59,293 nt of DNA from Terfezia claveryi (taxonomy: Eukaryota > Ascomycota > Pezizomycetes > Pezizales > Pezizaceae), in contig WHUX01000283.1 in assembly GCA_015179025.1 (NCBI GenBank), positions 1 to 59,293 of the forward strand, written 5' to 3'. Under the pieces are notes generated by a model that saw nothing but the letters and a program-made list of their open reading frames with translations, did no database searches and was not told the origin of the DNA. The position numbers and the translations under genes are program-made. Positions 35,193 to 45,944 of this stretch are shown here, piece by piece (within the stretch, counting starts at the first letter, position 1; each line of letters begins with the position of its first letter).

Positions 35193-35829
35193 CAGCCTAG
35201 AATCGAGCGAGCAAATCAGCCTAGAATCGAGCGAGCAAATCAGCCTAGGATCGAGCGAGCAAATCAGCCTAGAATCGAGCAAGCAAATCAGCCTAGAATC
35301 GAGCGAGGAAATCAGCCTAGAATTGAGCGAGGAAATCAGCAGAGAATTGAGCAAGGATATCACCGAATCGAGCGAGGAAATCAGCCTACAATCGAGCGAG
35401 CAAATCAGCATACAATCGAGCGAGCAAATCAGCGAGAAAATGAGCGAGCAAACCAGCGTAGAATCGAGCAAGCAAATCAGCCTAGAATTGAGAGAGGAAA
35501 TCAGCAGAGAATTGAGCAAGGAAATCACCACTGGCATAGAATCGAGCGAGGAAATCAGCCTAGAATCGAGCGAGCAAATCAGCATATAATCGAGCGAGTA
35601 AATCAGCATATAATCGAGCGAGCAAATCAGCATATAATCGAGCGAGCAAATCAGCCTAGAATCGAGCAGCAAATCAGCATACCATCGAGCGAGCAAATCA
35701 GCCTAGAATCGAGCAAGCAAATCAGTGAGAAAATGAGCGAGCAAATGAGCGAGAAAATGAGCGAGAAAATGAGCGAGCAAATGAGCGAGAAAATGAGCGA
35801 GCAAACCAGGGTAGAATTAAGCGAGCAAA
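35193..35829. repeat. Minisatellite B, 24-bp unit, ~26 copies
   Basis: The unit is CAGCCTAGAATCGAGCGAGCAAAT. It has short-period variants toward the right end (GAGCGAGAAAAT, 12 bp). Both strands are open in one frame because the unit lacks stops. That is not evidence of a gene. Confidence 0.88.
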
Positions 35830-36116
35830 ATTATTTGGAAGGAATGAACAGGAGAAAAGCTCTAAGTCCCAGCCGGGCACACCTTGGAAATAGGGACTTG
35901 CCGTGTCTTGCCGCCAGCCATTACAGTCGGATCGACTGGCGCTGCCTTAAAACCAGATTACATGTCTTACCTACAATCATCCCGCGCGTCGGTTGGGGCT
36001 CCTCCTGCAATTGGCAAAACCTAGCACAAAGGAGGAAATACCCATATATGGGAAACGAATGAGAAGACAAACATATAGAAATGATGGCTTTTCGGCCTCT
36101 ATATATGCATGCAATT

Positions 36117-36427
36117 CATGCTTCCGCTGGCTCTAGATATTGGTGTTTTGCATGCTTCCGCTGGCGCTATATATTGGTGGTTTTCATGCTTTCGCTGGCT
36201 CTAGATATTGGTGTTTTGCATGCTTCCGCTGGCGCTATATATTGGTGGTTTTCATGCTTTCGCTAGCTCTAGGTATTGGTGTTTTGCATACTTCCGCTGG
36301 TGCTATATACTGGTGTTTTGCATGCTTCCGCTGGCGCTATATATTGGTGTTTTTCATGCTTCCGCTGGCTCTGTATATTGGTTTTTTCATGCTTTTGCCA
36401 GCTCTAGATATTGGTGTGTTTCATGCT
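36117..36427. repeat. Minisatellite C, 34-bp unit in alternating dimers, ~9 copies
   Basis: The unit is CATGCTTCCGCTGGCTCTAGATATTGGTGTTTTG. Type 1 (CTCTAGATATTGGTGTTTTG) and type 2 (GCGCTATATATTGGTGGTTTT) units alternate, so the true period is about 68 bp in the left half. Confidence 0.85.
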
Positions 36428-36719
36428 AGGAAGTATGACGGAAGTGGACGCTACGTGACGCAGACTGAGGCAGATGATTTCTTGTTCTTTAACCTAATGT
36501 TTCTCTACATAATAACCTTCATTTCGGGTATACCTCTACTGAGTATTTTCTACGATAGGTCATTTTATGTTATCTCCGATGTTCTTTGACCAAATGTTGC
36601 TACAAAATTACCTTCATATCGGATATGTCCCTATTTAGTAATTTTAATGTCGCTGTGGCCGCTGTGGCCGCTGTGATTGTGGTAAATCCTTGTTGCTATC
36701 CGTGACATAGAACAATTTA

Positions 36720-36834
36720 ATCCCGTAACGGCCTGGTCCGTTGCGATATCCAGCCATACCGTAACGGCCTGGTCCGTTGCGATATCCAGTCCATACCGGT
36801 ATGGACCGGGCCATACCGGTATGGACCGGATCCT
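36720..36834. repeat. Subterminal repeats and palindromes of the TIR element
   Basis: The 36-bp segment GTAACGGCCTGGTCCGTTGCGATATCCAG occurs twice (about 36725 and 36762). It is followed by two copies of CCATACCGGTATGG, which is self-complementary. Dense palindromes next to a terminus often serve as transposase binding sites. Confidence 0.7.
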
Positions 36835-36879
36835 GGAACGGACCAGAACATATATATATATATATATTTTTGCCAGAGT

Positions 36880-38060
36880 TGATCTCGGCTTATGGCTGGT
36901 GGTTTCTCCTTAACCCTTAGTGCTAAATTGGTAGCTATAACTATCGAGTTAGATTAAGGCCCGCAGATGGAATGGACGCAATGCGGGGGGAGATCCGTTC
37001 TGTGTATCCGGGGAGACCCAGAATGCGGCTCATCTGCTAGAGTGTGCATAGGTTGGGGACGGAGCTGGCAGGTTTTAGTCTGGGGCAGGTGGGAGGCGCT
37101 GCGGGACAAGGGTTAAAGGGGTGGAGGTGGTATCTACGTATTCTAATTCAGAATTCCTTCAGGGGTGGGGAGGTCAGGCACCGTCCTGATAGTCTGGTTG
37201 GCACAAGCCTCTCGTAGAGAGCCGTCCTGAGGCTGGATAATCCACCGGATTCGTCACAGTCGGATTAACTTGATTAAATACAAGTAATAAATTATTAAAA
37301 TTTAAAAAAAAAAAAAAAAAAACTAATAGAATCGCCCGCCTTCAAAGCCAACCTTAACCTAAAAAATCTCTACCTCTACATCCAGCTGCATTCGAAGAAG
37401 ACAAGGAAGGGGCAATTCCAGATCCTAAACCTTATCAAGCACTGGTACGGTAGGAGGGCTATTGTACACAGTTAAGATGACAGGACCTTGAGATTTCCAT
37501 CCAGGTTAATTTATTAGGCAGGCGAACAGCCAACCATCGGCAATAAATCTACAGGCAGCGACAGCAACACCCCAATACCTGGTACTGTAACAACCAAGAG
37601 TACTGGCCTGATTCTGAAAAAACCTGTCAATATAGACCTTATAATATATGCCGACGCATCCTATGGTGGGGAAACCCCAGACTGGAGTCTTAATGACTTT
37701 AGGAAATCAACCAATAGAATGGTATAGCCGTCGTCAAGATACTATCCTACTATCTAACGCCGAGGCCGAATATTTAGCAGCCTGCGAAGGAGCTAGTAAG
37801 ATGCTGCCTGTGCCCGGCAATTCTTAAATGCATTCAACCTCCTGATGTATCAGAAGAACTAGACACTTCGAGCATAGATATCACTATCTACGCCAACAAG
37901 TGAAAGCAGACAATTTGGAAATTAAGACCATTCCAGGCAAAGATAATCCAGCCGGTATTCTTATAAAACTCACCCTAATGAGCACCCTTACAAAATGGCA
38001 AACTAGGTTGGTGTCGCGAGTAAGGGAGGGTGTAGGAAATACTCAGCCAACACTGAGGGA
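36880..38060 (+). pseudogene. Duplicated block, copy 1: GC-rich segment plus copia RT/RNase H remnant
   Basis: The sequence matches 45945-47130 for over 1 kb: GTGCTAAATTGGTAGCTATAACTATC, GGGGGGAGATCCGTTCTGTGTAT, a TAGTCTGG box, ATAATCCACCGGA, a poly-A tract, then copia RT to RNase H remnants (YADASYGG-like near 37655, AEYLAACE near 37770, ADNLEI and PAGILIKLTLMS near 37910-37990). It ends GGGAGGGTGTAGGAAATACTC, a purine tract and LTR start like that of the copia element at 52320-52350. Copia sequence is decayed. Confidence 0.75.
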
Positions 38061-38846
38061 TTAGCACATAATAACCCGCTCATGTGCACTCGCTCATGTT
38101 ATAATAATCAATATGCGAACCAATATGTGTTGAGTGAGGAATGGATGAATGACTACTTCTCATGTGAATTGAAAAGATTTTATGGGAGACCCATGTAGAA
38201 ACCTCTGGAATAAGCAGGAAAATGAAACTTTTATATTCAAAAAGTAAAAACGAGTTACCCCAGTCCACTGACTATAAGTAACCATGACCGTAAAATAAAG
38301 AACTTACCACTGCGCCATGCCTACCGCCAGTTCATACCCTACCTACTATGCTGAATTATGTAGTTGAACGATTTCGCAGCAATTTATTATTGGCACGAGT
38401 GCATGGGGTCACGCTAACATCAGAAATAGCGCCCCATTGGGGCAATGGTTGACAAATCGACATGATTGGTGCAATAATGGGCCAGAACAGTTCCAAACTC
38501 TCGCAAAACGAACTTTGGCTACTTCCCCCAGTTACCACAAACATGTGTAATTGGAATTCAAGTCACTCGTATGTTCTGTGCTCGTCCGTATTGAACATGG
38601 GTTACGTGCGACTGCAGCCGCAGTGGCACCCTGATTCGCTGAATTGCTGCATTGCTGCATTGCTGCACGCTGCACACCTTGGTCTGAACTAGATGTACCC
38701 TATCGGCGAGGGGCTGTGCTGGTTGTTCAATCCCACTTTTACTTGTGTAGTCGTATCCAAGTTCTACTCTGCATCTACAAATAATCTCAGCACCAAACCA
38801 CCTCTGACACAAATTGCAGCAATACACCGAGAAGAGAATACCGAAC
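38061..38846. other. Copia LTR-like remnant, SINE fragment and NLR2 promoter region
   Basis: 38031 to about 38240 resembles the LTR-like stretch at 47105-47300 (GCTCATGTTATAA, GGGAGACC). A SINE fragment lies at 38245-38335 (minus). From about 38570, the sequence becomes homologous to the NLR1 upstream region, which is the likely promoter. Confidence 0.6.
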
Positions 38847-41800
38847 ATGGGCGACCAGAAGAAGAAAAATTCCCGTTCGAAGCCCCCTCCTGACCCGCGG
38901 CTGGAGCAATCTTCGGGAAAACAAAAGTCCCAAGGAGCAGCACTCCTCACGCCCCTCGGACGTTTTTGGGACTCGTTGAGAGGGAGATCTCCGTCGCCTA
39001 GTAGAAAGCACGACAGCAATACCCCAGATCAGCTAGTTGTAACCTCTTCCTCACAATCGCTCGTAGTCCAAGCAAGCGTACGTGCGCGACCTCACAGTTC
39101 GTATTCAGGTTCCTCTACCCTACAAGCGCATAACCCTATGGTTGTGCCCTTCGGTGGCCACAATTCACCTTCCTCCTCCATGTCCGACAGCGCACCATTC
39201 GTTCAAATATCGAATCTCCCGCCTCCTAGCTATGGAATAGTGCGTCGCAACAGTATCCCGGATCAGCCAACTCAATCGCTCGCTGTCCACAGTTCCTCCG
39301 CCCTGCAAACTCATAGGCCCTCGCTTCATGGCAAATCGTCATCAACTGATGCCGGAGGCTCCCCTTCCTCTAGCGCACAGGGTTCATTCACCATATCTGT
39401 CAGCGCACCCATCGTTCAAATATCGCATTCACAGTCCGAATTCATAGCAAGCGAAAATCCTGCACTTTCTTCAACCTATCGGTCCAATATTCAAACCTCC
39501 AGCTGTCAAGCACAGGCCTCGGCTGAAATCGTTGTGCAAGCAGCAGCACCGCCTCAAACGAAGTCAGCATTACAGGTTTGGGCTAAGGCATTGGAATTTG
39601 CAGAGAAGAAACTCGCCGACAACAACCTCCCACCACTCAATCTCACAAACCTCACCTCACAATCGGCAGAGGAAAATATTGAGGCTGTTATCGAAGCGCT
39701 GAATACTGTACAGAAGGATCATAAGAAAAAAAGGTGGAGTTATACCTGGCATGGGAAGGAAGTTATAGTCGTGGAACGTTTGGGGAAAATTCTGAAAGAA
39801 GTGGAAAAATACTCAAAGGTTGTGGATATTGCAATTCAGTCCAAACCGGAGGTGAGTGCCTTAGTTTGGGCTGGTGTTAGAGGTATCATGCAGGTTCGTA
39901 TTAATATACAGTCTATGGACGTCGATTCGCTAGGACTAAGCTGATAGACTGAATAGGTCGCACTGAATTATGTAGAAGCAATTGAAGGCTTTGAGGTAGC
40001 AATAGCGGCGCTCCTGGAAAAGATGTCTATATGCGAGTTTTATGCTGGGATATACGTGTCAGCAGCATCAGGGTTAGCAGCAAATAGCTTACGGCGTCAG
40101 CGTATGCTAGAATCTGCCTTACCGGAGCTCTATGCTGCTGTCATTGTGTTTGCAGTCAAGGCTCGTGCTTATTTTGAAGCTAAAGGTATGTGTGCCGTAT
40201 GTGAAGTATATCTATAAGATACCTTTACGTTGTGCTAAACTTAGATTAGGGATCAAAAAAGTTACAAAGATATTGAAGCTATTTGATATTGAATTTCAGC
40301 CTTTCATTGAAGACATCAATGCAAAAGAGAGGGTCATTCGGGAATGTGCAGATGCCACTACCATGGAAAAGATAAGGAGTATGGTCCTACCAATGATACG
40401 TGTGTAATACGGAAAAATCTAATACAAGAATACAGTCATTGAAGGTGTCCTTCAGGATATCACGTCAGAACTGAAGCCTTTGGCCAAGTTGAATGGTAGG
40501 TGGATACTTCATTAAGCGCTTTTTTTTACCTGCCCTATTACCATATGTCCCGGATATTTTCTAAATGGGGCTCGATGTGATAAAGAGATACTGATGAGAA
40601 TGGATGAACAGAAATATCAACTACAGTTACTGACACATTCAACGTGACTGAAGAAATCTGCAAGAAGACCCAGGGTAGGGTACCTTTAATATCCCTCGTA
40701 TCTATATAACGTTAAGCTGAATAAGGAATGCTGATGAGACTGTATGAACAGACATATCAACTACAGCTACTCAAATCCGCAATAGCACCCAGAGTACCTT
40801 TAAAACCTCTCTTACCTATATAGGGTTAAGCTGACTTCTCAAGATGACAGGATGCTTGAACTATTGACAATGTTGACCCCATTGGAGCCACTCAAGAGAC
40901 ACCAGGATGTGAGGACGTCTCGCACCCAAAACGCTGGTGCATGGCTCCTGGGTCTTGAATCTTTCTGCAAATGGCGAGATAGCAACATTACAGAAGAGGG
41001 TAGTCATGTCTTTTGTTGTTATGGGATACCCGGTGCGGGAAAAACTGTAATTAGGTATTGCATCCAATCTACAATTCCATCTATTATTGATTGATTATGT
41101 GGTATTGCGTCCAATCTACAATTCCATCAACTATCGATTGATTATGTAGCTAGTAACTAATTTTCATCAAAACTCATATAGCTCCGTTGTTATTGATGAT
41201 CTTTACTCTCAATTTCATAAAGTTCATCCTAACATAGGGATTGCCTGTTTGTATGGCGACTATAAGGATCAAAAAAACCAAACCCTAGTCCATATTCTTG
41301 GTTGCTTTCTACGTCAATTTCTAACTACTGCACGAAAACATATACCAGATGGAGTACTTGAAAGGCTTGATGACATCCGGCGCCGGGGCGGGAAAGCTGG
41401 GGCGGGAGATATTTTAGCTCTACTTAATATATGGTTACAACAACTCAAGCGTGCATTTATCTGTATAGATGCCGTGGATGAGCTCGAACTAGATGTTCAG
41501 CAGCAGCTTCTTGATATACTTAAAGAGTTGGGTATTAACAATATTCGCCTATTCCTTACAGGGCGAGGTCACATTGAGAATGAAGTTCAAAAGCGCTTTC
41601 GAGTGGTGCAGCAATATAAAATCATCATTAGTGCTAGTCGGCAGGACCTCCAGGACTTCTTAGGGCAACAAATTAAAGACGATAGGAACCCAGACGCAAT
41701 GGATGAAGCCTTGGCAATGGCCATTATTGATGCAATTATCAAGAAGTCTCAGGGAATGTATGTCAATAAATTCATCCGCTATGTAGTCTAGAATCCATGT

Positions 41801-44800
41801 ACTGATTTATCTTTTCAGGTTTCTTCTTCCCGCCTTGCACATCAAAATGGTCCTAGGGATGACTACAAAGTCTAAACGACGGAAGGCACTGGAAATACTG
41901 CCAAGTGATCTTTATGATTCATTCAAGGGTGTCATTACTAGAATCCGGGAATGCCTCAGCAAGAGTCAGGCTGAGTTGGGTATGCGAGTACTCATGTGGC
42001 TTCATTTTGCCTACCGACCACTAAAGCTTGCGGAACTTCAACATGCGCTAGCTATTGAGAAGGGCGATACGGAGTTCGATGCGGAGAATATTCCTTCACG
42101 GAAAGCCTTACTAGACTGCTGTCTTGGGTTGGTTATTGTGAATGAAGAGACATTGACAGTACGCTTTGTGCACTACACACTTGAAGAGTACTTCCGCAAA
42201 TATGCCGGGATAGAATTCCCAGATGGGCGCAGTTCTATTGCCGAAAGTTGTTTGACTTACCTTAGTTTTGCAAATCTGAGACAGCACTGTGTTGATTATA
42301 ATAGTCTGAAAGCAAAGCGGAATGAATATACATTCTTAGACTATGCATCACTTTATTGGGGGACCTATTACAAGCATCAATGCAATGATGGCCTGACAAA
42401 ACTCGCAAATATGATCCTGAACTATGAGAACAACTCCCCACCCTGTTCTATACAAGCCTTGTATTTGGAGCTTCAGGGATTTAGGCTGGCGCAGGCATTT
42501 TCAGGGCCCCATGTAGCAGCATACTTTGGGTTGACTGAAAATATGGTATATCTCTGCAAGATGGGATGGAATGTAGGGCAAAAAGATGATGCTGACCGGA
42601 CCCCGCTCTCCTGGGCGGCTGAGCGGGGGCATGAGGATGTTGTGCGGCTGCTGATCGAGCGAGATGATGTTGATATCAATTCTAAGGACAGTGGGTATGG
42701 GCAGACATCACTCTCATTGGCAGCTGAGAAGGGGCATGAGGCTGTTGTGCGGCTGCTGATTGAGCGAGATGATATTGATATCAATGTTAAGAGCGAGCAT
42801 GGGCGGACACCCCTCGCATGGGCAGCTCAGAACGGGCATGAGGCTGTTGTGCGGCTGCTGATTGAGAGAGATGATGTTGATATCAATGCTAAGGACACTC
42901 TCGGGTGGACACCACTCTCATGGGCAGCTGCGAATGGGCATGAGGCTGTTGTGCGGCTGGTGATCAAGAGAAATGATGTGGATATCAGTACTAAGGACGA
43001 GCATGGGCAGACACCCCTCTCATTGGCAGCTGAGAAGGGGCATGAGGCTGTTGTGCGGCTGCTGATCGATCGAGATGATGTTGATATTAATAGTAAGGAC
43101 ACTCGTGGGTGGACACCACTCTCATTTGCAGCTAGGAGTGGGCATGAGGCTGTTGTGTGGCTGCTAATCGAGCGAGATGATGTTGATATTGATATCATTT
43201 CTAAGGACGAGCATGGGCGGACACCCCTTTCATGGGCGACTCAAAATGGGCATGAGGCTGTTGTGCGGCTGCTGATTGAGCGAGATGATGTTGATATCAA
43301 TGCTAAGGACACTCGCGGGTGGACACCACTCTCATTGGCAGCTGGGAGTGGGCATGAGGCTGTTGTGCGGCTGCTGATTGAGCGAGATGATGTTGATATC
43401 AATGCTAAGGACACTCGCGGGTGGACACCACTCTCATTGGCAGCTGGGAGTGGGCATGAGGCTGTTGTGCGGCTGCTAATTGAGCGAAATGATGTTCATA
43501 TTGATATCAATTCTAAGGACCAGCATGGGTGGACACCCCTCTCATTGGCCGCTGCGAATGGACATGAGGCTGTTGTGCGGCTGCTGATCGATCGAGATGA
43601 TGTTGATATTAATACTAAGGACACTCTCGGGTGGACACCACTCTCATTGGCAGCTGGGAGTGGGCATGAGGATGTTGTGCGGCTGCTGATCGTGCGAAAT
43701 GATGTTGATATCAATGCTAAGGACAAGCATGGGCGGACACCCCTCTCATGGGCAGCTGCGAATGGGCATGAGGCTGTTGTGCGGCTGGTGATCAAGCGAA
43801 ATGATGTGGATATCAATGCTAAGGACGAGCATGGGCAGACACCCCTCTCATTGGCAGCTGAGAAGGGGCATGAGGCTGTTGTGCGGCTGCTGATCGATCG
43901 AGATGATGTTGATATTAATAGTAAGGACACTCGTGGGTGGACACCACTCTCATTTGCAGCTAGGAGTGGGCATGAGGCTGTTGTGTGGCTGCTAATCGAG
44001 CGAGATGATGTTGATATTAATACTAAGGACACTCTCGGGTGGACACCACTCTCATTGGCAGCTGGGAGTGGGCATGAGGATGTTGTGCGGCTGCTGATCG
44101 TGCGAAATGATGTTGATATCAATGCTAAGGACAAGCATGGGCGGACACCCCTCTCATGGGCAGCTGCGAATGGGCATGAGGCTGTTGTGCGGCTGGTGAT
44201 CAAGCGAAATGATGTGGATATCAATGCTAAGGACGAGCATGGGCAGACACCCCTCTCATTGGCAGCTGAGAAGGGGCATGAGGCTGTTGTGCGGCTGCTG
44301 ATTGAGCGAGATGATATTGATATCAATGTTAAGGGCGAGCATGGGCGGACAACCCTCGCATGGGCAGCTCAGAACGGGCATGAGGCTGTTGTGCGGCTGC
44401 TGATTGAGAGAGATGATGTTGATATCAATGCTAAGGACACTCGCGGGTGGACACCACTCTCATTGGCAGCTGGGAGTGGGCATGAGGCTGTTGTGCGGCT
44501 GCTAATTGAGCGAAATGATGTTCATATTGATATCAATTCTAAGGACAGTGGGTATGGGTGGACACCCCTCTCATTGGCCGCTGCGAATGGACATGAGGCT
44601 GTTGTGCGGCTGCTGATCGATCGAGATGATGTTGATATTAATACTAAGGACACTCTCGGGTGGACACCACTCTCATTGGCAGCTGGGAGTGGGCATGAGG
44701 ATGTTGTGCGGCTGCTGGTCTTGCGAAATGATGTTGATATCAATGCTAAGGACAAGCATGGGCGGACACCCCTCTCATGGGCGACTAAAAATGGGCATGA

Positions 44801-44942
44801 GGCTGTTGTGCGGCTGCTGATTGAGCGAGATGATGTTGATATCAATGCTAAGGACGAGCATGGGCGGACAGCGCTGTCATGGGCAGCTAGTGAAGGGCAT
44901 GAGGCTGTTGTGCAGTTGCTGATCGAGCGATATCAATGCTAA
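38847..44942 (+). CDS. NLR2: NACHT-ankyrin receptor, C-terminally truncated by an 11-bp deletion
   Basis: A paralog of NLR1 with the same layout. Exons: 38847-39893, 39957-40185, 40250-40378, 40436-40495, an unresolved linker, about 40858-41054, 41182-41757 and 41819-44942. P-loop GIPGAGKT (about 41030), Walker B FICIDAVDEL (about 41470), sensor FLTGRG, VRFVHYTLEEYF and 23 in-frame ankyrin repeats are present. The join 41757/41819 (GGAAT/GTATGT..TTTTCAG/GTTTC) restores SQGMFLLPALHIK. In the last repeat, GATGATGTTGA is missing after GAGCGA, so the frame ends ERYQC. The 24th repeat and tail remain as out-of-frame sequence (44943-45115). Compared with NLR1 the leader differs by indels, and the whole repeat array has been reshuffled. 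The protein may still work without the tail. Confidence 0.82.
41055..41181 (+). other. NLR2 intron with internal tandem duplication
   Basis: The 127-bp intron splits the P-loop exon from the next, as in NLR1 (29060-29140). It contains two ~46-bp copies of GTATTGC(A/G)TCCAATCTACAATTCCATC..GATTGATTATGT. The second copy carries a second possible donor (GTATTG). Confidence 0.7.
42592..44926 (+). repeat. Ankyrin array of NLR2: 23 repeats, with higher-order blocks
   Basis: Units share the NLR1 consensus but use a different set of variants (GWTPLSLAAGSGHE, GRTPLSWAAANGHE, GQTPLSLAAEKGHE, GWTPLSFAARSGHE). Blocks 43596-43891 and 44004-44299 look identical over about 296 bp, 408 bp (four units) apart. 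The pair at 42975-43190 recurs at 43803-44018. A few units have a 6-bp insertion (DVDIDIIS, DVHIDINS). Confidence 0.9.
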
Positions 44943-45052
44943 TGACGAGCATGGGTGGACACCGCTGTCATGGGCAGCTAGGAATGGACATGAGCCTGTT
45001 GTGCAGTTGCTGAAACGTCAACGTGATGAGTAGGCAAAATTGTACCAGCTTC

Positions 45053-45413
45053 CTCGTTTGTGGCTGAGGGTGAGAGTACCAGTTTTTTTGGCCAAAGCGA
45101 GGACGCGGAATCCTGAGTATTCCTATACTGATGTATCTATTTATTTCTGAGTAGTTATGAATGAGCCTTTGCAAGTATATCTTCCTATAGTTTCGAATAT
45201 GATCACATGAATTTATCTACTGATATACGGCAGCATTTGTTATTAGTGACGCAAGAGTTGACTTGATTGGTACTTACATAAGTACCCGTAGGTCTGCTCT
45301 TAGGCTTTAACTAGTGTAGTTAATCAAAGCTAATTATTTTCTAAAAGAATGAATTCACTACTCGTATTCAGGTTATGGCGAGAGACCACATCTTGGGTCA
45401 AGTCCGTATTTAA
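45053..45413. other. 3' flank of NLR2
   Basis: Homologous to the 3' flank of NLR1, and includes the out-of-frame remnant of the ancestral C-terminus (AGTACCAGTTTTTTTGGCCAAAGCGAGGACGCGGAATCC, 45076-45113). Confidence 0.7.
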
Positions 45414-45597
45414 GGTAAGTTGTAGCGGAGTTGTAGGGGTGAGAATGGACGGAAGGGTGAAGGGGGGATTAGATACAAAAACGGGGAAATGTAGACTAGA
45501 AGATCACTAGCGGCTGGAGAGGGTTATATATGTAGAGAGCATGTATCTAGACTTTGAAGAGACACCTCTCACTCTACGGACTTCTAGTCATATCAGT
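45414..45597. mobile_element. ~185-bp insertion in NLR2 3' flank, possible small LTR
   Basis: NLR1 reads GTATCTAAAGCTAAG..AATTTCCGG continuously at 33776-33815. NLR2 has about 185 extra bases between GTATTTAAG and GTTTCCGG. The insert starts TGTAGCGGAGTTG, contains TATATATGTAGAGAGC and ends CTAGTCATATCA, so TG..CA is possible. No clear target duplication was found. Confidence 0.4.
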
Positions 45598-45764
45598 GTT
45601 TCCGGAAAGAGTTGTTGGCTGCAGGATATATGAAATTCTATAACACCAGTTGTTAAGTTCTCTGACTCATAGCAGACGGACAAAGCTTTGTAACTCCAAA
45701 TATAACAAGATATTTTTTGTCAGAGCTGATCCAGTCCTACTCACAGATTGCTTCTTATTACGGA

Positions 45765-45907
45765 ATTCTCTAAAGTTGTCACGGAATTCAACTTGTCATG
45801 GAATTCTCTAAAGTTGTCAGGGAATTCAACTTGTCACAGAATTGTCCTATGTTGTCATGGAATTGTCCTATCTTGTCACGGAATTGTCCCATCTTGTCAC
45901 GGAACCC
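45765..45907. repeat. Tandem repeat of GGAATT-TTGTCA units
   Basis: Five to seven units of roughly 20-38 bp (TTGTCACGGAATTGTCCTATC and CACGGAATTCAACTTGTCATGGAATTCTCTAAAG). Not present downstream of NLR1. Confidence 0.7.
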
Positions 45908-45944
45908 TACTGACTTAAGAATTATAATAGTTTCTATTTCTTCT

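Larger units (their letters stand above)
34017..36850. mobile_element. Non-autonomous TIR element, 2834 bp, carrying three minisatellites and a SINE
   Basis: Perfect 16-bp terminal inverted repeats, TGTTCTGGTCCGTTCC at 34017-34032 and its reverse complement at 36835-36850, are both flanked by TATATA runs. The NLR2 downstream region shows the equivalent unoccupied site near 45700-45730 (GTAACTCCAAATATAACAAGATATTTTTTGTCAGAG). NLR1 has GTAACTACAAATATTCTG.., the element, then ATTTTTGCCAGAG. This supports insertion as a unit after the NLR duplication, or loss from NLR2. It encodes no transposase. Contents: a tRNA-like SINE (34425-34690), minisatellites (34834-36427) and palindromic subterminal repeats (36720-36834). 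Confidence 0.8.

Noticed and set aside
35088..35696. Long frames on both strands in the 24-bp array
   Set aside because: The unit has no stop in these frames on either strand. No start context, splice signals or non-repeat coding sequence support a gene.
34834..36427. CRISPR-like regular repeats
   Set aside because: The units are contiguous tandem repeats without unique spacers, and the genome is eukaryotic.
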